Assembly (NCBI GenBank): GCA_938074045.1
Contig: CALJGI010000011.1
Span: 62,001 to 126,000, forward strand
Direction: 5' to 3'
Source of the DNA: an uncultured Halieaceae bacterium
GTDB taxonomy: Bacteria; Pseudomonadota; Gammaproteobacteria; Pseudomonadales; Halieaceae
DNA length: 64,000 nucleotides
Both the position numbers and the translations under genes were made by a program. The first letter of the stretch is position 1. Every line of letters begins with the position of its first letter. Below, piece after piece: positions 1 to 9,209 of the stretch. The notes under the pieces are model-generated. The model ran no database searches, had not been told where the DNA came from, and worked only from the letters and a program-made list of their open reading frames with translations.

Positions 1-83
1 ACATCACGGAAATGAAAGATAGCCCCGCAGATGCCGAAGAATGGGAAGGAGTCCCCGGTAAACTGCAACATCTTGAGCGATAA
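1..83 (+). CDS. C-terminal end of an unidentified protein (partial)
   Basis: An open frame enters at the left edge (first full codon at base 3) and ends with TAA at 81-83. It encodes about 26 residues rich in Glu, Asp and Lys, ending in GKLQHLER. It has no stop in this frame, runs towards the convergent lipoprotein gene and is followed by a perfect hairpin, which is what the 3' end of a real gene would look like. The fragment is too short for family assignment, and a chance open frame cannot be excluded. Confidence 0.45.
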   Translation, partial: ITEMKDSPADAEEWEGVPGKLQHLER

Positions 84-89
84 GCAGCT

Positions 90-107
90 GCCGGCGATTG
101 CGCCGGC
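90..107. terminator. Hairpin between convergent genes
   Basis: A perfect 7-bp stem, GCCGGCG and CGCCGGC, with the loop ATTG lies between the stop at 81-83 and the convergent stop at 117-119. There is no clear T-tract on either side, so it may be a factor-assisted or bidirectional terminator or an mRNA 3'-end stabiliser rather than a textbook intrinsic terminator. Confidence 0.5.
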
Positions 108-116
108 ATTCAAACC

Positions 117-2015
117 CTAGCGCAGTTTTCTCCCTCCCATCGTATGAACTGGCGGACGTCGTAACACCTCGGGTGCCGGCGCTACGTAACGAGTTGCACT
201 GCGACGGGAAGCACCACCTTTACCTAAATCCAGATTGTCACACCAGTCCAGTCCCACGGTCATGGATCGTGTTGCCGGGAGATTGGCAATGTCCGCAGTG
301 AAGTCGCGATCAGGCAGTAATTCAGCCAGGGTCTGTTCCAGGCGCGGAATCACATGTGGCGTACCGATACGGTTCCTTACCCCCCAGCGCACTACATAAT
401 CCGCACAATCTACATTGGGATCGTTCTCATCCGGGACGGTCGTAAAGGCGACATCGCGATCGAAACCGTAATGCACGTACATCATCATTTCTTCAAACAG
501 CATCGCCAGATCTTCATATTGACTGGAATAGGCGTATAGGTCATTGGCGCCGTCGGTCGCAAACCAACCTCCTATCTGTCCGGCGGAATAAGCAGCCTCT
601 TGATCGCTGATGGGAGCTCCTTGATACAGAACTGAGGCAATCCCGAACAACTCGGGAGACTGCAGTGGTTGGTCCGCGCTCAATCGGTCCGACGGGAATG
701 CAAAGCTGGTTTCTGCCGGCGACAGCGAAGGGCTCAGACTGGAAAATTCATCCGGCGGCAAAAAATCTGCTGCGTGGGCCAATTCGTGAAACAGTAATTC
801 AGCGGCCTGCTGCGCCACAGTCTCTATCGGGCGATTGCCATTGGCATCGATACCGCCTAGCTCCGCATCAGCATAATCATTGTCTTTCACGTAACGCCAC
901 AAATCTGCAAAATCCACCAACTTGGCAAACTCAGCACGATAATCAGGGTCGGTGCTGATGGTCAATCGCTCCCCACGTGTTACCCAGAACACGTCGGCAT
1001 CGAGATGTATTGAGCCAGAATTGGCGTCGTAAAAGGAAGGTCGGGTATTAGCCCCGATCGTTATCGCCCGTAAACTCCTCATCAACAGCAATATGTCGGG
1101 CGGCATCATGGGCAGCGCCTGTTCAAAGCGCGCCGCCATCCAGGGGTGCGAAACAACCAATCTGTCCATGATGCCCTGCAAATCCGGCGTGAGTGTTTCC
1201 TGCCCAATCAGCGGAAACTCACCGAAACTGCAAAGATCTCTAAACAGACTGGGCAGCAGGCACTCAGCCAGCTCTCTGGCATAGGGTGAGTCGGGATTTG
1301 CCGGGGCCCAGGGTGCTCGAAAAAGTACGTCTGAGCCGGTGTAGGAGATAAGCCCTGCATCGAGATTTTCCCTGATTGAAAACGCCAGCCGCTCGAGCCA
1401 GACCGGGTCTCCCCGGTAGAGCCCCGAATGAGAGACATGTGACCAGTTGAGAATATCCAGATAATTGAGTTGCTTATCCCCGTTTATATCCGGCAGCATC
1501 AGGCTCGCTGCGGCGTTGAGTTCGTCTAAAATTTCCTCATCCGACAAGATATCCACCTCTGGCAGCACGGCCTGATACACCGCTTCAGTAAGTAGATTCA
1601 CCCGCAGCAAAGGCAGACTCAATTGCGCGCCGCTTACAATGGCATGCAGCGTGCCCCCAATGGCGGGAGGATTGGTATCCGGTTGTTGATCGTGGTTGTA
1701 ATCCTGATCTCGACCACCACTCACGGTAATCACGTACAGCGTCTCACCATCGATCTCCGTCGTTGGTATATCGGCGGCGCCCATCAGGGCAAGTTGCAGG
1801 TATGCGCCCAGGGCCTCCCACACATCCAGTGCGTAACGAGCCCGGGATTCATTGACCGAGTCACTGCTCAAACCTGTAACCACCTCGGTTCCGGTTCGCA
1901 AGTCAGTGATTCGAATCTGAGCCCCCGCAAGTGGCCCATAAAGCTCCACCTGCAGGCACCCGGTCAGAGCCAGCATTAATACCAGGGACAGATAGCATCG
2001 AACCAATCTCTGCAC
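117..2015 (-). CDS. Predicted lipoprotein with HExxH zinc-protease-like motif
   Basis: This 632-residue protein is not recognised as a named family. The N-terminus is a lipoprotein signal with lipobox LTGC and Cys20 as the lipidation site. Residues about 174-190 (LPDINGDKQLNYLDIL) resemble a single dockerin or EF-hand-like calcium loop. Residues 410-414 are HELAH inside LLFHELAHAADF, matching the HExxH zinc-binding helix of metallopeptidases. A Glu-rich helix farther on (LAMLFEEMMMY) could supply the third ligand. The start is GTG at 2015, preceded by AGGA at a spacing of 7. It likely acts at the outer membrane or periplasm. Peptidase activity is inference from the motif alone. Confidence 0.7.
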   Translation of the reverse strand: MQRLVRCYLSLVLMLALTGCLQVELYGPLAGAQIRITDLRTGTEVVTGLSSDSVNESRARYALDVWEALGAYLQLALMGAADIPTTEIDGETLYVITVSGGRDQDYNHDQQPDTNPPAIGGTLHAIVSGAQLSLPLLRVNLLTEAVYQAVLPEVDILSDEEILDELNAAASLMLPDINGDKQLNYLDILNWSHVSHSGLYRGDPVWLERLAFSIRENLDAGLISYTGSDVLFRAPWAPANPDSPYARELAECLLPSLFRDLCSFGEFPLIGQETLTPDLQGIMDRLVVSHPWMAARFEQALPMMPPDILLLMRSLRAITIGANTRPSFYDANSGSIHLDADVFWVTRGERLTISTDPDYRAEFAKLVDFADLWRYVKDNDYADAELGGIDANGNRPIETVAQQAAELLFHELAHAADFLPPDEFSSLSPSLSPAETSFAFPSDRLSADQPLQSPELFGIASVLYQGAPISDQEAAYSAGQIGGWFATDGANDLYAYSSQYEDLAMLFEEMMMYVHYGFDRDVAFTTVPDENDPNVDCADYVVRWGVRNRIGTPHVIPRLEQTLAELLPDRDFTADIANLPATRSMTVGLDWCDNLDLGKGGASRRSATRYVAPAPEVLRRPPVHTMGGRKLR

Positions 2016-2225
2016 ATCAAAATCCTATTCAAATAGACAACAGACTGGAAACCATAACACAGCACCAGCGCGATTATGAACTCAAGAAAGCAGCTAATAC
2101 TTCCGCGACACAGCAGAACTTTTAGCGGTGGATGGCGCGACCACCAGCGCGGGATATTGTATCCGGTTGGTTGATCGGGCATTCTGCCCAAAGCTCTAAT
2201 CTGTACTGTATTGCAGGCAAAGCAA

Positions 2226-3182
2226 ATGATGAAAAACCCCATGATGAGAGCGGCCCGCTGTTGCGGTTCACAAATCGACGTTGTCGATGTACCCAGACCC
2301 AATGGGGATGGCGTCAGAATCAGGGTGGCATCCGCAGGAATATGCAGTTCCGACCTGCACATGGTAGCCGCAGGCTTCCCCGTCGACACAACACTGGGGC
2401 ATGAGGTGGCAGGCTTTCTTTCTGACGGCCGGGCAGTCGCCATCGAACCGCTGTCGCCCTGTGGTCACTGCGATATGTGTCTCAATGGCAGCTACCACAT
2501 GTGTCGCCGCGGACCCGCCACCATCCATGGCGTCGGAAAGGACGGCGGCATGGCCGAGGAAATTATAATTCCCAGCCGCTGTATCGTACCCCTGCCCAGC
2601 AATGTGTCTGCGGCAGACGCCTGCCTGGTCGAGCCATTGGCGGTTGCGGCACACGGCTTACGCATGCTGAAACTGACCCCGGCCAGTCGCATCGCCATTA
2701 TCGGCGCAGGTGCCATCGGCCTATGTGCCACGGCGATTCTGTCTAAGAACATAAGCACTGTGCACCTCAGCGCAAGACACGCTGCACAGATTGACGCCGG
2801 CGAGAGATTGGGGGCAGCCATAGGTGTCGACGGCGAGTATGACGTTGTGGTCGAATGCGCCGGCAACTCCGCGGCTCTGGCTACGGCAGCGCGACTCTGC
2901 AAACCCGGTGGCACTATTCTACTGTTAGCCAGCTATTGGGAGGGTGTGGAATTACCAGCTATGGATGTTGCCATGAAAAACCTTGTTATACGCGCCAGCT
3001 CATTATATTCGCGTCATGGGCTGGTAAGGGATGTCGATGTGGCCGCTCAACTGCTCGCACAACGCCCCGAAATTGCCGCCATACTAATCACTCACCGACT
3101 TCCTCTCGCCTCAGCAAAGGAGGCCTTCGCCATAGCGGCAGAGCGAGAGCAAGGGGCGATCAAAGTTGTACTTGAACCCTGA
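2226..3182 (+). CDS. Zinc-dependent MDR alcohol/polyol dehydrogenase
   Basis: This 318-residue medium-chain dehydrogenase probably oxidises a secondary alcohol or polyol with NAD(P). The visible family signs are the catalytic-zinc region GICSSDLH followed by GHEVAG, the structural-zinc lobe CGHCDMC...C, and the Rossmann loop GAGAIG. The region after the Rossmann fold is slightly shorter than in typical 340-350 residue members. ATG at 2226 is chosen because GCAGG lies 8 bases upstream; a TTG at 2211 would add five residues. It is a single gene, divergent from the lipoprotein gene and convergent with the esterase. The substrate cannot be told from the sequence. Confidence 0.8.
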   Translation: MMKNPMMRAARCCGSQIDVVDVPRPNGDGVRIRVASAGICSSDLHMVAAGFPVDTTLGHEVAGFLSDGRAVAIEPLSPCGHCDMCLNGSYHMCRRGPATIHGVGKDGGMAEEIIIPSRCIVPLPSNVSAADACLVEPLAVAAHGLRMLKLTPASRIAIIGAGAIGLCATAILSKNISTVHLSARHAAQIDAGERLGAAIGVDGEYDVVVECAGNSAALATAARLCKPGGTILLLASYWEGVELPAMDVAMKNLVIRASSLYSRHGLVRDVDVAAQLLAQRPEIAAILITHRLPLASAKEAFAIAAEREQGAIKVVLEP

Positions 3183-3188
3183 TTCGCC

Positions 3189-4292
3189 TCAGCGCTTGAC
3201 GAGTACCCTGGTCAAAAATGCCAGAGATTTGTCCATCCGATAATCGATGCCGGAGTGGTTGTCGTCAAATTCCTCGTAGAGGTGCTTGACACCATGACGT
3301 TGTAACTCACGCGACAGGATTCGGCACCCGAAATGAATATTGTATTGATCGCGCCAGCCACAATCGATGAAGATACCCCGCAGTGACCGCAATGCCTGGC
3401 GGTGCTCGGCGACCATATGGATGGGGTCGTGGGCCAGCCAACGTTTCCAACGGGCTGGTATCAATTCTCCGGTTTCGAGATCGAAGGGCACCCTGAATCC
3501 ATTAGGTGCTTTTGGATCTGGGTCATAGGTCGCGGCCATTGCAATATTCATCAGGCACATGATCTCAGCGCCAGAGGGTTTCTCATTGGCCCATACGCTC
3601 TCCAGGAATCGCCTCACCCGCCCATCATCTTCACCCGGCTTGAGGCCTTTCACGAGAGACGGTGGTTTGTATTTACCTGGTTGCCGTGGGGGCTGACTGT
3701 ACTTGCTCAATTCCGTCAAAGTATTCGGCCAGTCGGAACGGTAGACCAATTCAAAATGTGCATCCCCGGAATGATCCGCAACAGCACCCCAGCATTGGGC
3801 GTACTTCATGCCATGCACGATTGCGCCATAACCCCCTGAGGATTTGCCAAAACAGGCACGGGATTCACGCTGCGCCAGGGTTCTGAAATTCTGATCCACA
3901 AAGGGAATGAGTTCACGGGTAAGATAATCCGCGTAGCGACCGATAGCGCTGCTGTTGATGTACTGGTTACCGCCCAGTGAAGTAAAACAATCGGGAAACA
4001 CAATAATCGCGGGCGCCATTTTCTTCTCGTGAATCAGTCTGGCGGCACGTTCAGGTAAATTCTCATCAAAACTTCGCCAGCTAGTGTGGGAAGGACCCGA
4101 GCCGGTATAACCGACAAGATCATAGAGAACCGGAAAACGGCGGTTAGCTGAGGCAGTGTTGTACTGAGGGGGCAACCAGACATGTAGCTTGCGTATCGCC
4201 GGGTCACCCAATGGATTGTCCCTCAGCACCTTGGATTCAAACTCCAGAATCCGAAGTTCCCCCTCACTCCAATTGCTGCGTTTGATTGCCAT
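3189..4292 (-). CDS. Esterase D-type alpha/beta hydrolase
   Basis: This 367-residue protein belongs to the putative esterase (esterase D/enterochelin esterase) superfamily. It has the nucleophile elbow GKSSGGYGA, the early strand PVLYDLVGY, and a C-terminal DDNHSG likely to carry the catalytic His. No signal peptide is visible, so a cytoplasmic location is expected. ATG at 4292 is preferred because GGAG stands 8 bases upstream; the open frame runs 24 codons farther. It faces the MDR gene tail to tail with only 6 bases between the stops. It could hydrolyse a catabolic ester intermediate, but the substrate is unknown. Confidence 0.75.
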   Translation of the reverse strand: MAIKRSNWSEGELRILEFESKVLRDNPLGDPAIRKLHVWLPPQYNTASANRRFPVLYDLVGYTGSGPSHTSWRSFDENLPERAARLIHEKKMAPAIIVFPDCFTSLGGNQYINSSAIGRYADYLTRELIPFVDQNFRTLAQRESRACFGKSSGGYGAIVHGMKYAQCWGAVADHSGDAHFELVYRSDWPNTLTELSKYSQPPRQPGKYKPPSLVKGLKPGEDDGRVRRFLESVWANEKPSGAEIMCLMNIAMAATYDPDPKAPNGFRVPFDLETGELIPARWKRWLAHDPIHMVAEHRQALRSLRGIFIDCGWRDQYNIHFGCRILSRELQRHGVKHLYEEFDDNHSGIDYRMDKSLAFLTRVLVKR

Positions 4293-4440
4293 ACCCTGAA
4301 CTCCAATGCTGTCCTGCAGACGAAACACACAATCATGATAACAGCCCCGTGAGCCTATCGTCACAGCCTGTTATGTCAGCCTGGCAGCGCGATGGATCTT
4401 CCGGATCCCTCTATACTTCTTCCTGATGAAGAAAACAGGC

Positions 4441-4446
4441 TATAAT
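4441..4446 (+). promoter_or_regulatory. Candidate -10 box for the ALDH gene
   Basis: A perfect TATAAT lies 32 bases before the ALDH start codon. No convincing -35 hexamer sits at 16-18 bases upstream (best is TTCTTC at 18), so activation by a regulator or another sigma factor is possible. The intergenic stretch otherwise holds only a 5-bp inverted repeat (GGATC/GATCC at 4394-4408). Confidence 0.3.
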
Positions 4447-4477
4447 GACGGTTTAAATCATCTAAGCGGAAAATGTC

Positions 4478-5941
4478 ATGAACGCACCACAGACTTCGAT
4501 AGAAAATCAGGAGGCCGTTGCCGACGTAATGATGGCCGTTCTGAAGGCGCAACAAGAAGCCTTCATCGCCGAGGGGCACGTTTCCGCGGAAACGCGAATC
4601 GACCGGCTTAATCGTGGCGTAAGCGCCGTTGCAAAGCACCAGGACAGGTTGGTTGAAGCCCTGAACGCGGATTTCAGTTGCCGCCCCCGACAATTGTCGA
4701 TGCTCACAGATATCGCTGGCAGCATTACGCCACTAAAGTCAGCTGCCAAGGATTTGCGGAAATGGATGAAACCGGAAAAGCGCAAAACTATGTTTCCACT
4801 GAACCTACTCGGCGGTCGTTCACGCATTGAGTACCAGCCCCTGGGTACTGTGGGCGTGATAAGCCCCTGGAATTTCCCAGTCAATCTCACATTCGCTCCG
4901 CTGGCGGATATTCTGGCGGCAGGCAACCGCGCCATGATCAAGCCATCTGAGTTCACGCCAACCGTGTCTGAAGTGATGGCGGAAGTGGTTCGCGACGCCT
5001 GGGACGAATCGGAGGTCGCTATTTTTACCGGCGGACCCGAAGTGGGCGCTGCCTTCAGCGCCCTGCCCTTCGATCATATGCTGTTCACCGGAGCTACTTC
5101 CATCGCCCGACATATCATGGCAGCCGCAGCACAGAACCTGGTTCCCGTCACTCTGGAACTCGGCGGCAAGTCTCCCGTTATCATTAGCCGCACAGCCGAC
5201 ATAAAAACCACGGTCAGCCGTGTAATGATGGGCAAAACAATGAATGCTGGTCAGATTTGTCTGGCGCCTGATTATTTGCTCGTCCCGGAAGAAAAAGTAG
5301 ATGAAGTCATTGCCGAAGTCCGCGAGGCGGTCAGTGCCATGTACCCCACCATGCTGGAAAATCCGGAATACACCTCCATGATCAATGATCGCCACTTCGA
5401 TCGCCTGCAGGCCAACTTGGAAGACGCGCGAGAAAAAGGGGCTGAGATCATCGAGTGCAAACCCGAGAATGAAGATTTTTCCACCCAGAGAGGCACCCGT
5501 AAAATTGCTCCCACAGTTATCAATAAAACCACCGGTGATATGCGCGTTCTAGAGGAAGAAATATTCGGCCCTCTACTGCCGATAGTCACTTATAGTAATT
5601 TCTCCGAAACAATCGACTATGTAAACCGGCAACCGCGGCCGCTGGCGCTGTATTACTTCGGCAGCGACAAGCAGGAAGAGCGGGATACGCTGGACAAAAC
5701 GGTCTCGGGCGGCGTATGTATCAATGATGTGATCATGCATATTATGCAGGAAGACCTGCCCTTTGGCGGTGTTGGACCAGCGGGAATGGGCGCTTATCAT
5801 GGCTACGATGGCTTCAAAACATTCAGCCACGCCAAATCAATCTACTCGCAGAGCAAATTCGATATCGCGGGCCTCGCGGGTATGCGCCCCCCCTACAGTT
5901 CAAAAACCGAAAGCAGCATCAAAGCTCAAACCAAGACCTGA
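4478..5941 (+). CDS. Coniferyl-aldehyde-type aldehyde dehydrogenase
   Basis: This 487-residue NAD(P)-dependent aldehyde dehydrogenase is of the coniferyl aldehyde dehydrogenase (CalB-like) class, which oxidises aromatic or medium-chain aldehydes to acids. It shows the SPWNFP motif, the catalytic-Glu motif LELGGKSP and the catalytic Cys in NAGQIC. An FGGVGPAG-type motif and a long C-terminal tail typical of this class are also present. The start ATG at 4478 follows a weak GGA. The gene stands alone, convergent with pbpG across two strong hairpins. The neighbouring MDR dehydrogenase and esterase could supply its aldehyde, which is inference. Confidence 0.88.
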   Translation: MNAPQTSIENQEAVADVMMAVLKAQQEAFIAEGHVSAETRIDRLNRGVSAVAKHQDRLVEALNADFSCRPRQLSMLTDIAGSITPLKSAAKDLRKWMKPEKRKTMFPLNLLGGRSRIEYQPLGTVGVISPWNFPVNLTFAPLADILAAGNRAMIKPSEFTPTVSEVMAEVVRDAWDESEVAIFTGGPEVGAAFSALPFDHMLFTGATSIARHIMAAAAQNLVPVTLELGGKSPVIISRTADIKTTVSRVMMGKTMNAGQICLAPDYLLVPEEKVDEVIAEVREAVSAMYPTMLENPEYTSMINDRHFDRLQANLEDAREKGAEIIECKPENEDFSTQRGTRKIAPTVINKTTGDMRVLEEEIFGPLLPIVTYSNFSETIDYVNRQPRPLALYYFGSDKQEERDTLDKTVSGGVCINDVIMHIMQEDLPFGGVGPAGMGAYHGYDGFKTFSHAKSIYSQSKFDIAGLAGMRPPYSSKTESSIKAQTKT

Positions 5942-5970
5942 TCCTGCACGCGAGTTCTCAGTGCTGCCCT

Positions 5971-6007
5971 GCCGACCGCCTTGGTCGGCCAGCCTGCAAC
6001 CGCAGGC
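5971..6007. terminator. Two tandem hairpins between convergent genes
   Basis: Stem 1 is GCCGACC/GGTCGGC (5971-5977 with 5983-5989, loop GCCTT). Stem 2 is GCCTGC/GCAGGC (5992-5997 with 6002-6007, loop AACC). They fill the gap between the ALDH stop and the pbpG stop. No T-tracts are present. They probably act as a bidirectional terminator pair or protect mRNA ends. Confidence 0.55.
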
Positions 6008-6008
6008 A

Positions 6009-6854
6009 TTAGCCCTTGAGTAGCCAGCGACGAATTCGGTTGGAATCACCGAAGGGTGTGAGCCGACCGAACGAATCAAGCAGTACGATATTCATCGGTT
6101 GCCCGTCTATGAGCGCGCGCATTACCAGGCAGCGCCCGGACTCGTTGGTATAGCCCGTCTTACTCAGTGAAATATCCCAGTGCTTGTTCTTTAGCAACCT
6201 ATTCGTGTTCACATAGCGAAGTGGACCACGATCATCGTAGGGATAAACCTCAAGCTGCGAGGCCGTGCTGAGCTGGCGAATCTCGGGATAGTCATAGGCA
6301 GCGGATATCATAAGCGCCAAGTCCTTTGCCGTTGACCTGTTCCCTGGATCAAGCCCCGCGGGGTCACTGAACCGACTGTCTGTCATACCCAGAGCTTGCG
6401 CTTTACCGTTCATGGCTGCCACAAAGGTCGCGGTCCCTCCGGGATAATGCCGCCCCAATGCACTGGCGGCGCGATTCTCCGAAGCCATGAGCGCGAGATG
6501 AAGTAGCTGCCCGCGCGACAACGTCGCCCCAAACCCCAGCCGGGACCCGGTCAGTTTGATCAAATCACGATCTTCCCGAGTTATCTCCAGGGGTTCCTCC
6601 ATATCCAGTTTCGCATCCAGCACAACCATAGCGGTCATCACCTTCGTCAACGAGGCGATTGATCTCACCTCTGCGGGGTTGCGCGCATATACTATCTGGC
6701 CATTGATGTCTGTTATTAACACTGCGGAGGAGCGCAGGCCAGGGTCACCATCCGGCCGCGTAACTGCTGTGCCCGCATAGGCCGATGTGATTACCTGAGA
6801 CGCGCCTGCAAACCAGAGCAACAAACAGCTAACTAATTTTTTCTTATTTGTCAT
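6009..6854 (-). CDS. pbpG: D-alanyl-D-alanine endopeptidase, PBP7 family
   Basis: This 281-residue serine peptidase of the DD-peptidase S11 family cleaves D-Ala-mDAP crosslinks in periplasmic peptidoglycan. The N-terminus is a Sec signal peptide ending near SAYA. All three active-site motifs are visible: SLTK (nucleophile Ser and Lys), SEN and KTG. The length fits PBP7 rather than the longer PBP5/6, which carry a C-terminal amphipathic anchor. It is divergent from the CoA-transferase gene, with 133 bases between the two start codons. Confidence 0.9.
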   Translation of the reverse strand: MTNKKKLVSCLLLWFAGASQVITSAYAGTAVTRPDGDPGLRSSAVLITDINGQIVYARNPAEVRSIASLTKVMTAMVVLDAKLDMEEPLEITREDRDLIKLTGSRLGFGATLSRGQLLHLALMASENRAASALGRHYPGGTATFVAAMNGKAQALGMTDSRFSDPAGLDPGNRSTAKDLALMISAAYDYPEIRQLSTASQLEVYPYDDRGPLRYVNTNRLLKNKHWDISLSKTGYTNESGRCLVMRALIDGQPMNIVLLDSFGRLTPFGDSNRIRRWLLKG

Positions 6855-6987
6855 AAAATCAATACATTGCGACGTATAGATAAAGCATATCGTAGCTAAT
6901 TTTCAGCATCGTGTAAGCTTTTGATTCGAGTACTTTTCGGAACCATGAGGACAAAGTACACTGATATAAAAAAGGGAGGAGTAATTC

Positions 6988-8199
6988 ATGGGTGGTCCAC
7001 TGCAGGGTTTTCGAGTTCTCGAGCTGACTTCAACGGTTTCAGGCCCCATGGCGGGGATGATTCTCGCCGACCAGGGCGCTGATGTAATCAAGATTGAACC
7101 CCCTATGCTCGGTGATCTGGCCAGATACATGGGCAGTACCTGCAACGGTATGGGAGCCATGTTCTCGACTCTGAACAGGAATAAGCGCTCTCTGATTCTG
7201 GATCTCAAAGACTCTGCCGACAAATCGATATTCACGGAACTTGTTACCACCGCAGACGTGCTGATTGAAAATTACAGACCTGGCGTGATGGACAGTTTGG
7301 GGATCGGTTATGAGGCGCTGTCACAGCTGGCACCAAAGCTGATTTACTTGTCCATTTCGGGCTATGGACAAACAGGCCCCTACGCCATGCGCCGGGTTTA
7401 CGACCCCCTCATTCAGGCTACAGCGGGAACCAGTGCAGAGCAAACCGTTCCTTATCCTACCAATGTACGCACCGTGATCTTTGACAAGGTCACCGCCTAT
7501 ACGGCGGCGCAGGCCGCAACCGCTGCCCTGCTGCAACGAAGTCGCACCGGCAAAGGCCAGCATCTTCCTATTTCTATGCTGCAGTCAGCCCTCTACTACC
7601 AATGGCCGGACGCCATGTGGTCACACACCTGGCAGGATAAATCGACCGTGCACACCGGCGAACTGGCGGACTATTTTCAGATATTTCAGGCAGCTGACGG
7701 GTACGTGGCGATTATTTTGGTTGCCGACCAGGGCTTTGCGCAATTCTGTGAATTACTGAGCTGTGAACTTCATCAAGATGATCGCCTGGCGACGTTCCCG
7801 CTGCGGTTGCAAAATCTGGATTTTCTCCAGGAGCAATTGAACCATCAGTTGACCACCTGGAAGGTGGAAGACTTGTGCGAGGCACTGGACAAGATTGGAG
7901 TGCCGGTAGCCCGCGTCAATCGACCAGAGGATATTTTTGATGATCCACAAATTAAAGCGGAGGCATGCATCATCGATACAGAGCATCCTGTCGGCGGTCC
8001 TATGAAAATCGCCGCCACACCCTTCCAATTTGACGGCCAGCAGCAACTACCAGTCACGCACGCCCCTACTCATGGACAACATTCTGAAGAAGTACTGACC
8101 GAGATGAATATCGACCGTGAACATATTGAGCGCATTCTCGCCAGGGAAAAAGCGAATCAGGAAATCATGAGTGGTTTCAGTCTGGCCGCCGCGCGCTGA
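6988..8199 (+). CDS. CaiB/BaiF family (class III) CoA transferase
   Basis: This 403-residue protein would move CoA between acyl donors and acceptors. The N-terminus carries the family signature (LQGFRVLELTSTVSGP, ADQGADVIKIEPP), then ENYRPGVMD. The likely catalytic Asp is in RRVYDPLIQA. The start ATG is preceded by a very strong AGGGAGGAG. It is monocistronic on the plus strand. Its last 23 bases overlap the end of the convergent metallophosphoesterase gene. The acyl substrate cannot be deduced. It differs from the second CaiB copy at 15056-16255, so this is not a recent duplication. Confidence 0.88.
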   Translation: MGGPLQGFRVLELTSTVSGPMAGMILADQGADVIKIEPPMLGDLARYMGSTCNGMGAMFSTLNRNKRSLILDLKDSADKSIFTELVTTADVLIENYRPGVMDSLGIGYEALSQLAPKLIYLSISGYGQTGPYAMRRVYDPLIQATAGTSAEQTVPYPTNVRTVIFDKVTAYTAAQAATAALLQRSRTGKGQHLPISMLQSALYYQWPDAMWSHTWQDKSTVHTGELADYFQIFQAADGYVAIILVADQGFAQFCELLSCELHQDDRLATFPLRLQNLDFLQEQLNHQLTTWKVEDLCEALDKIGVPVARVNRPEDIFDDPQIKAEACIIDTEHPVGGPMKIAATPFQFDGQQQLPVTHAPTHGQHSEEVLTEMNIDREHIERILAREKANQEIMSGFSLAAAR

Positions 8200-9205
8200 A
8201 ACCACGATCAACCCGGGCCGCGTGCTGCGGATGGGTCAGGTAAAAACTGTTCCAGTATTCAGCGTTGAAACTCGTTAAAGCGGCCGCCCCTTTCCCTGAG
8301 AATGACCGGTATTCCAGCTCTACTTCATCTCCAACCACACTCACCACGATGAAAGCATCCCGGGAGGTTCGTCCCATACCGGTAGCCACATAGGTGAACT
8401 CCTTATCCCGGTGATAATAGGTCTGCAGGTAACTGCCACCGCCGCCCAAGTCACCTGCCATCAAAAAAACCCGTTTTTTTGTTATCAGAGGCAACAGAAC
8501 TGGTCTGACCACATCCTGAAATAAATTCTTATCGACGGGCGGATGGATGGGGTGACGATACTGAAACAGTGGCTGCATGTCCGGGTTGTAATAGCTCCAG
8601 AACACCATGTGTGAAAATACAAAGACATTTTTGATACCGACGTTTTCCTGAGCACGCATCACTGACTCTTCAAGAAATCGCCGTTGGGCACGGGACATAC
8701 CGAAGTCCCTGGCCGTATCCAGCACGATGAACATCGCACTCCCCAGCGTGAAGCGATAGTACAAAGGCCCAAAGCGCTGCTGATAGACCTCGGTATCATG
8801 CCACCCAACCACCTTTTCTCCATTGTCATCAACATAGCCACCACCCATGGTGTCATGGTTGCCGACCGCATTGAAAAAGGGGGCATCTATTCGCTCCTGA
8901 ATCCATTCCTGTATGGCTTCCATACTACCCCCATCGATGTGGTAATACATATCACCCAGGTGCATTACAAAGGCAGGTTTTGATTCAAGTATCCGGTCCA
9001 CGTGCTCACGCATGACGGCATTAGGAGATGCCTCACGATGATTGGCGCGCATGTGACCAAACACCACAAAGCGGTAGTCAGACGAATCGCTATTGGGGTT
9101 AACGATGAGGTTGTTAAAAGGTGAAACCACTGCTTCTGATTTCTGTTCGCAGCCAGATAAGCTAATCGCAAGGTAAAAAATCAGGAAAACTCGAGCGGCG
9201 ATCAT
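8177..9205 (-). CDS. Metallophosphoesterase lipoprotein
   Basis: This 342-residue calcineurin-like phosphoesterase is exported and lipid-anchored: the N-terminus is MIAARVFLIFYLAISLSGCE with a lipobox ending in LSGC. The metal motifs GDMYYH and GNHD are clear. The first motif is FGHMRAN, in which the usual D-x-H is altered to G-H. ATG at 9205 begins directly at the signal peptide; a TTG at 9223 would overlap the upstream stop. It is the last gene of the DUF4956/CotH/VTC cluster, so it may remove phosphate from whatever the upstream enzymes phosphorylate. That link is inference. Confidence 0.82.
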   Translation of the reverse strand: MIAARVFLIFYLAISLSGCEQKSEAVVSPFNNLIVNPNSDSSDYRFVVFGHMRANHREASPNAVMREHVDRILESKPAFVMHLGDMYYHIDGGSMEAIQEWIQERIDAPFFNAVGNHDTMGGGYVDDNGEKVVGWHDTEVYQQRFGPLYYRFTLGSAMFIVLDTARDFGMSRAQRRFLEESVMRAQENVGIKNVFVFSHMVFWSYYNPDMQPLFQYRHPIHPPVDKNLFQDVVRPVLLPLITKKRVFLMAGDLGGGGSYLQTYYHRDKEFTYVATGMGRTSRDAFIVVSVVGDEVELEYRSFSGKGAAALTSFNAEYWNSFYLTHPQHAARVDRGFSARRPD

Positions 9206-9209
9206 GACT

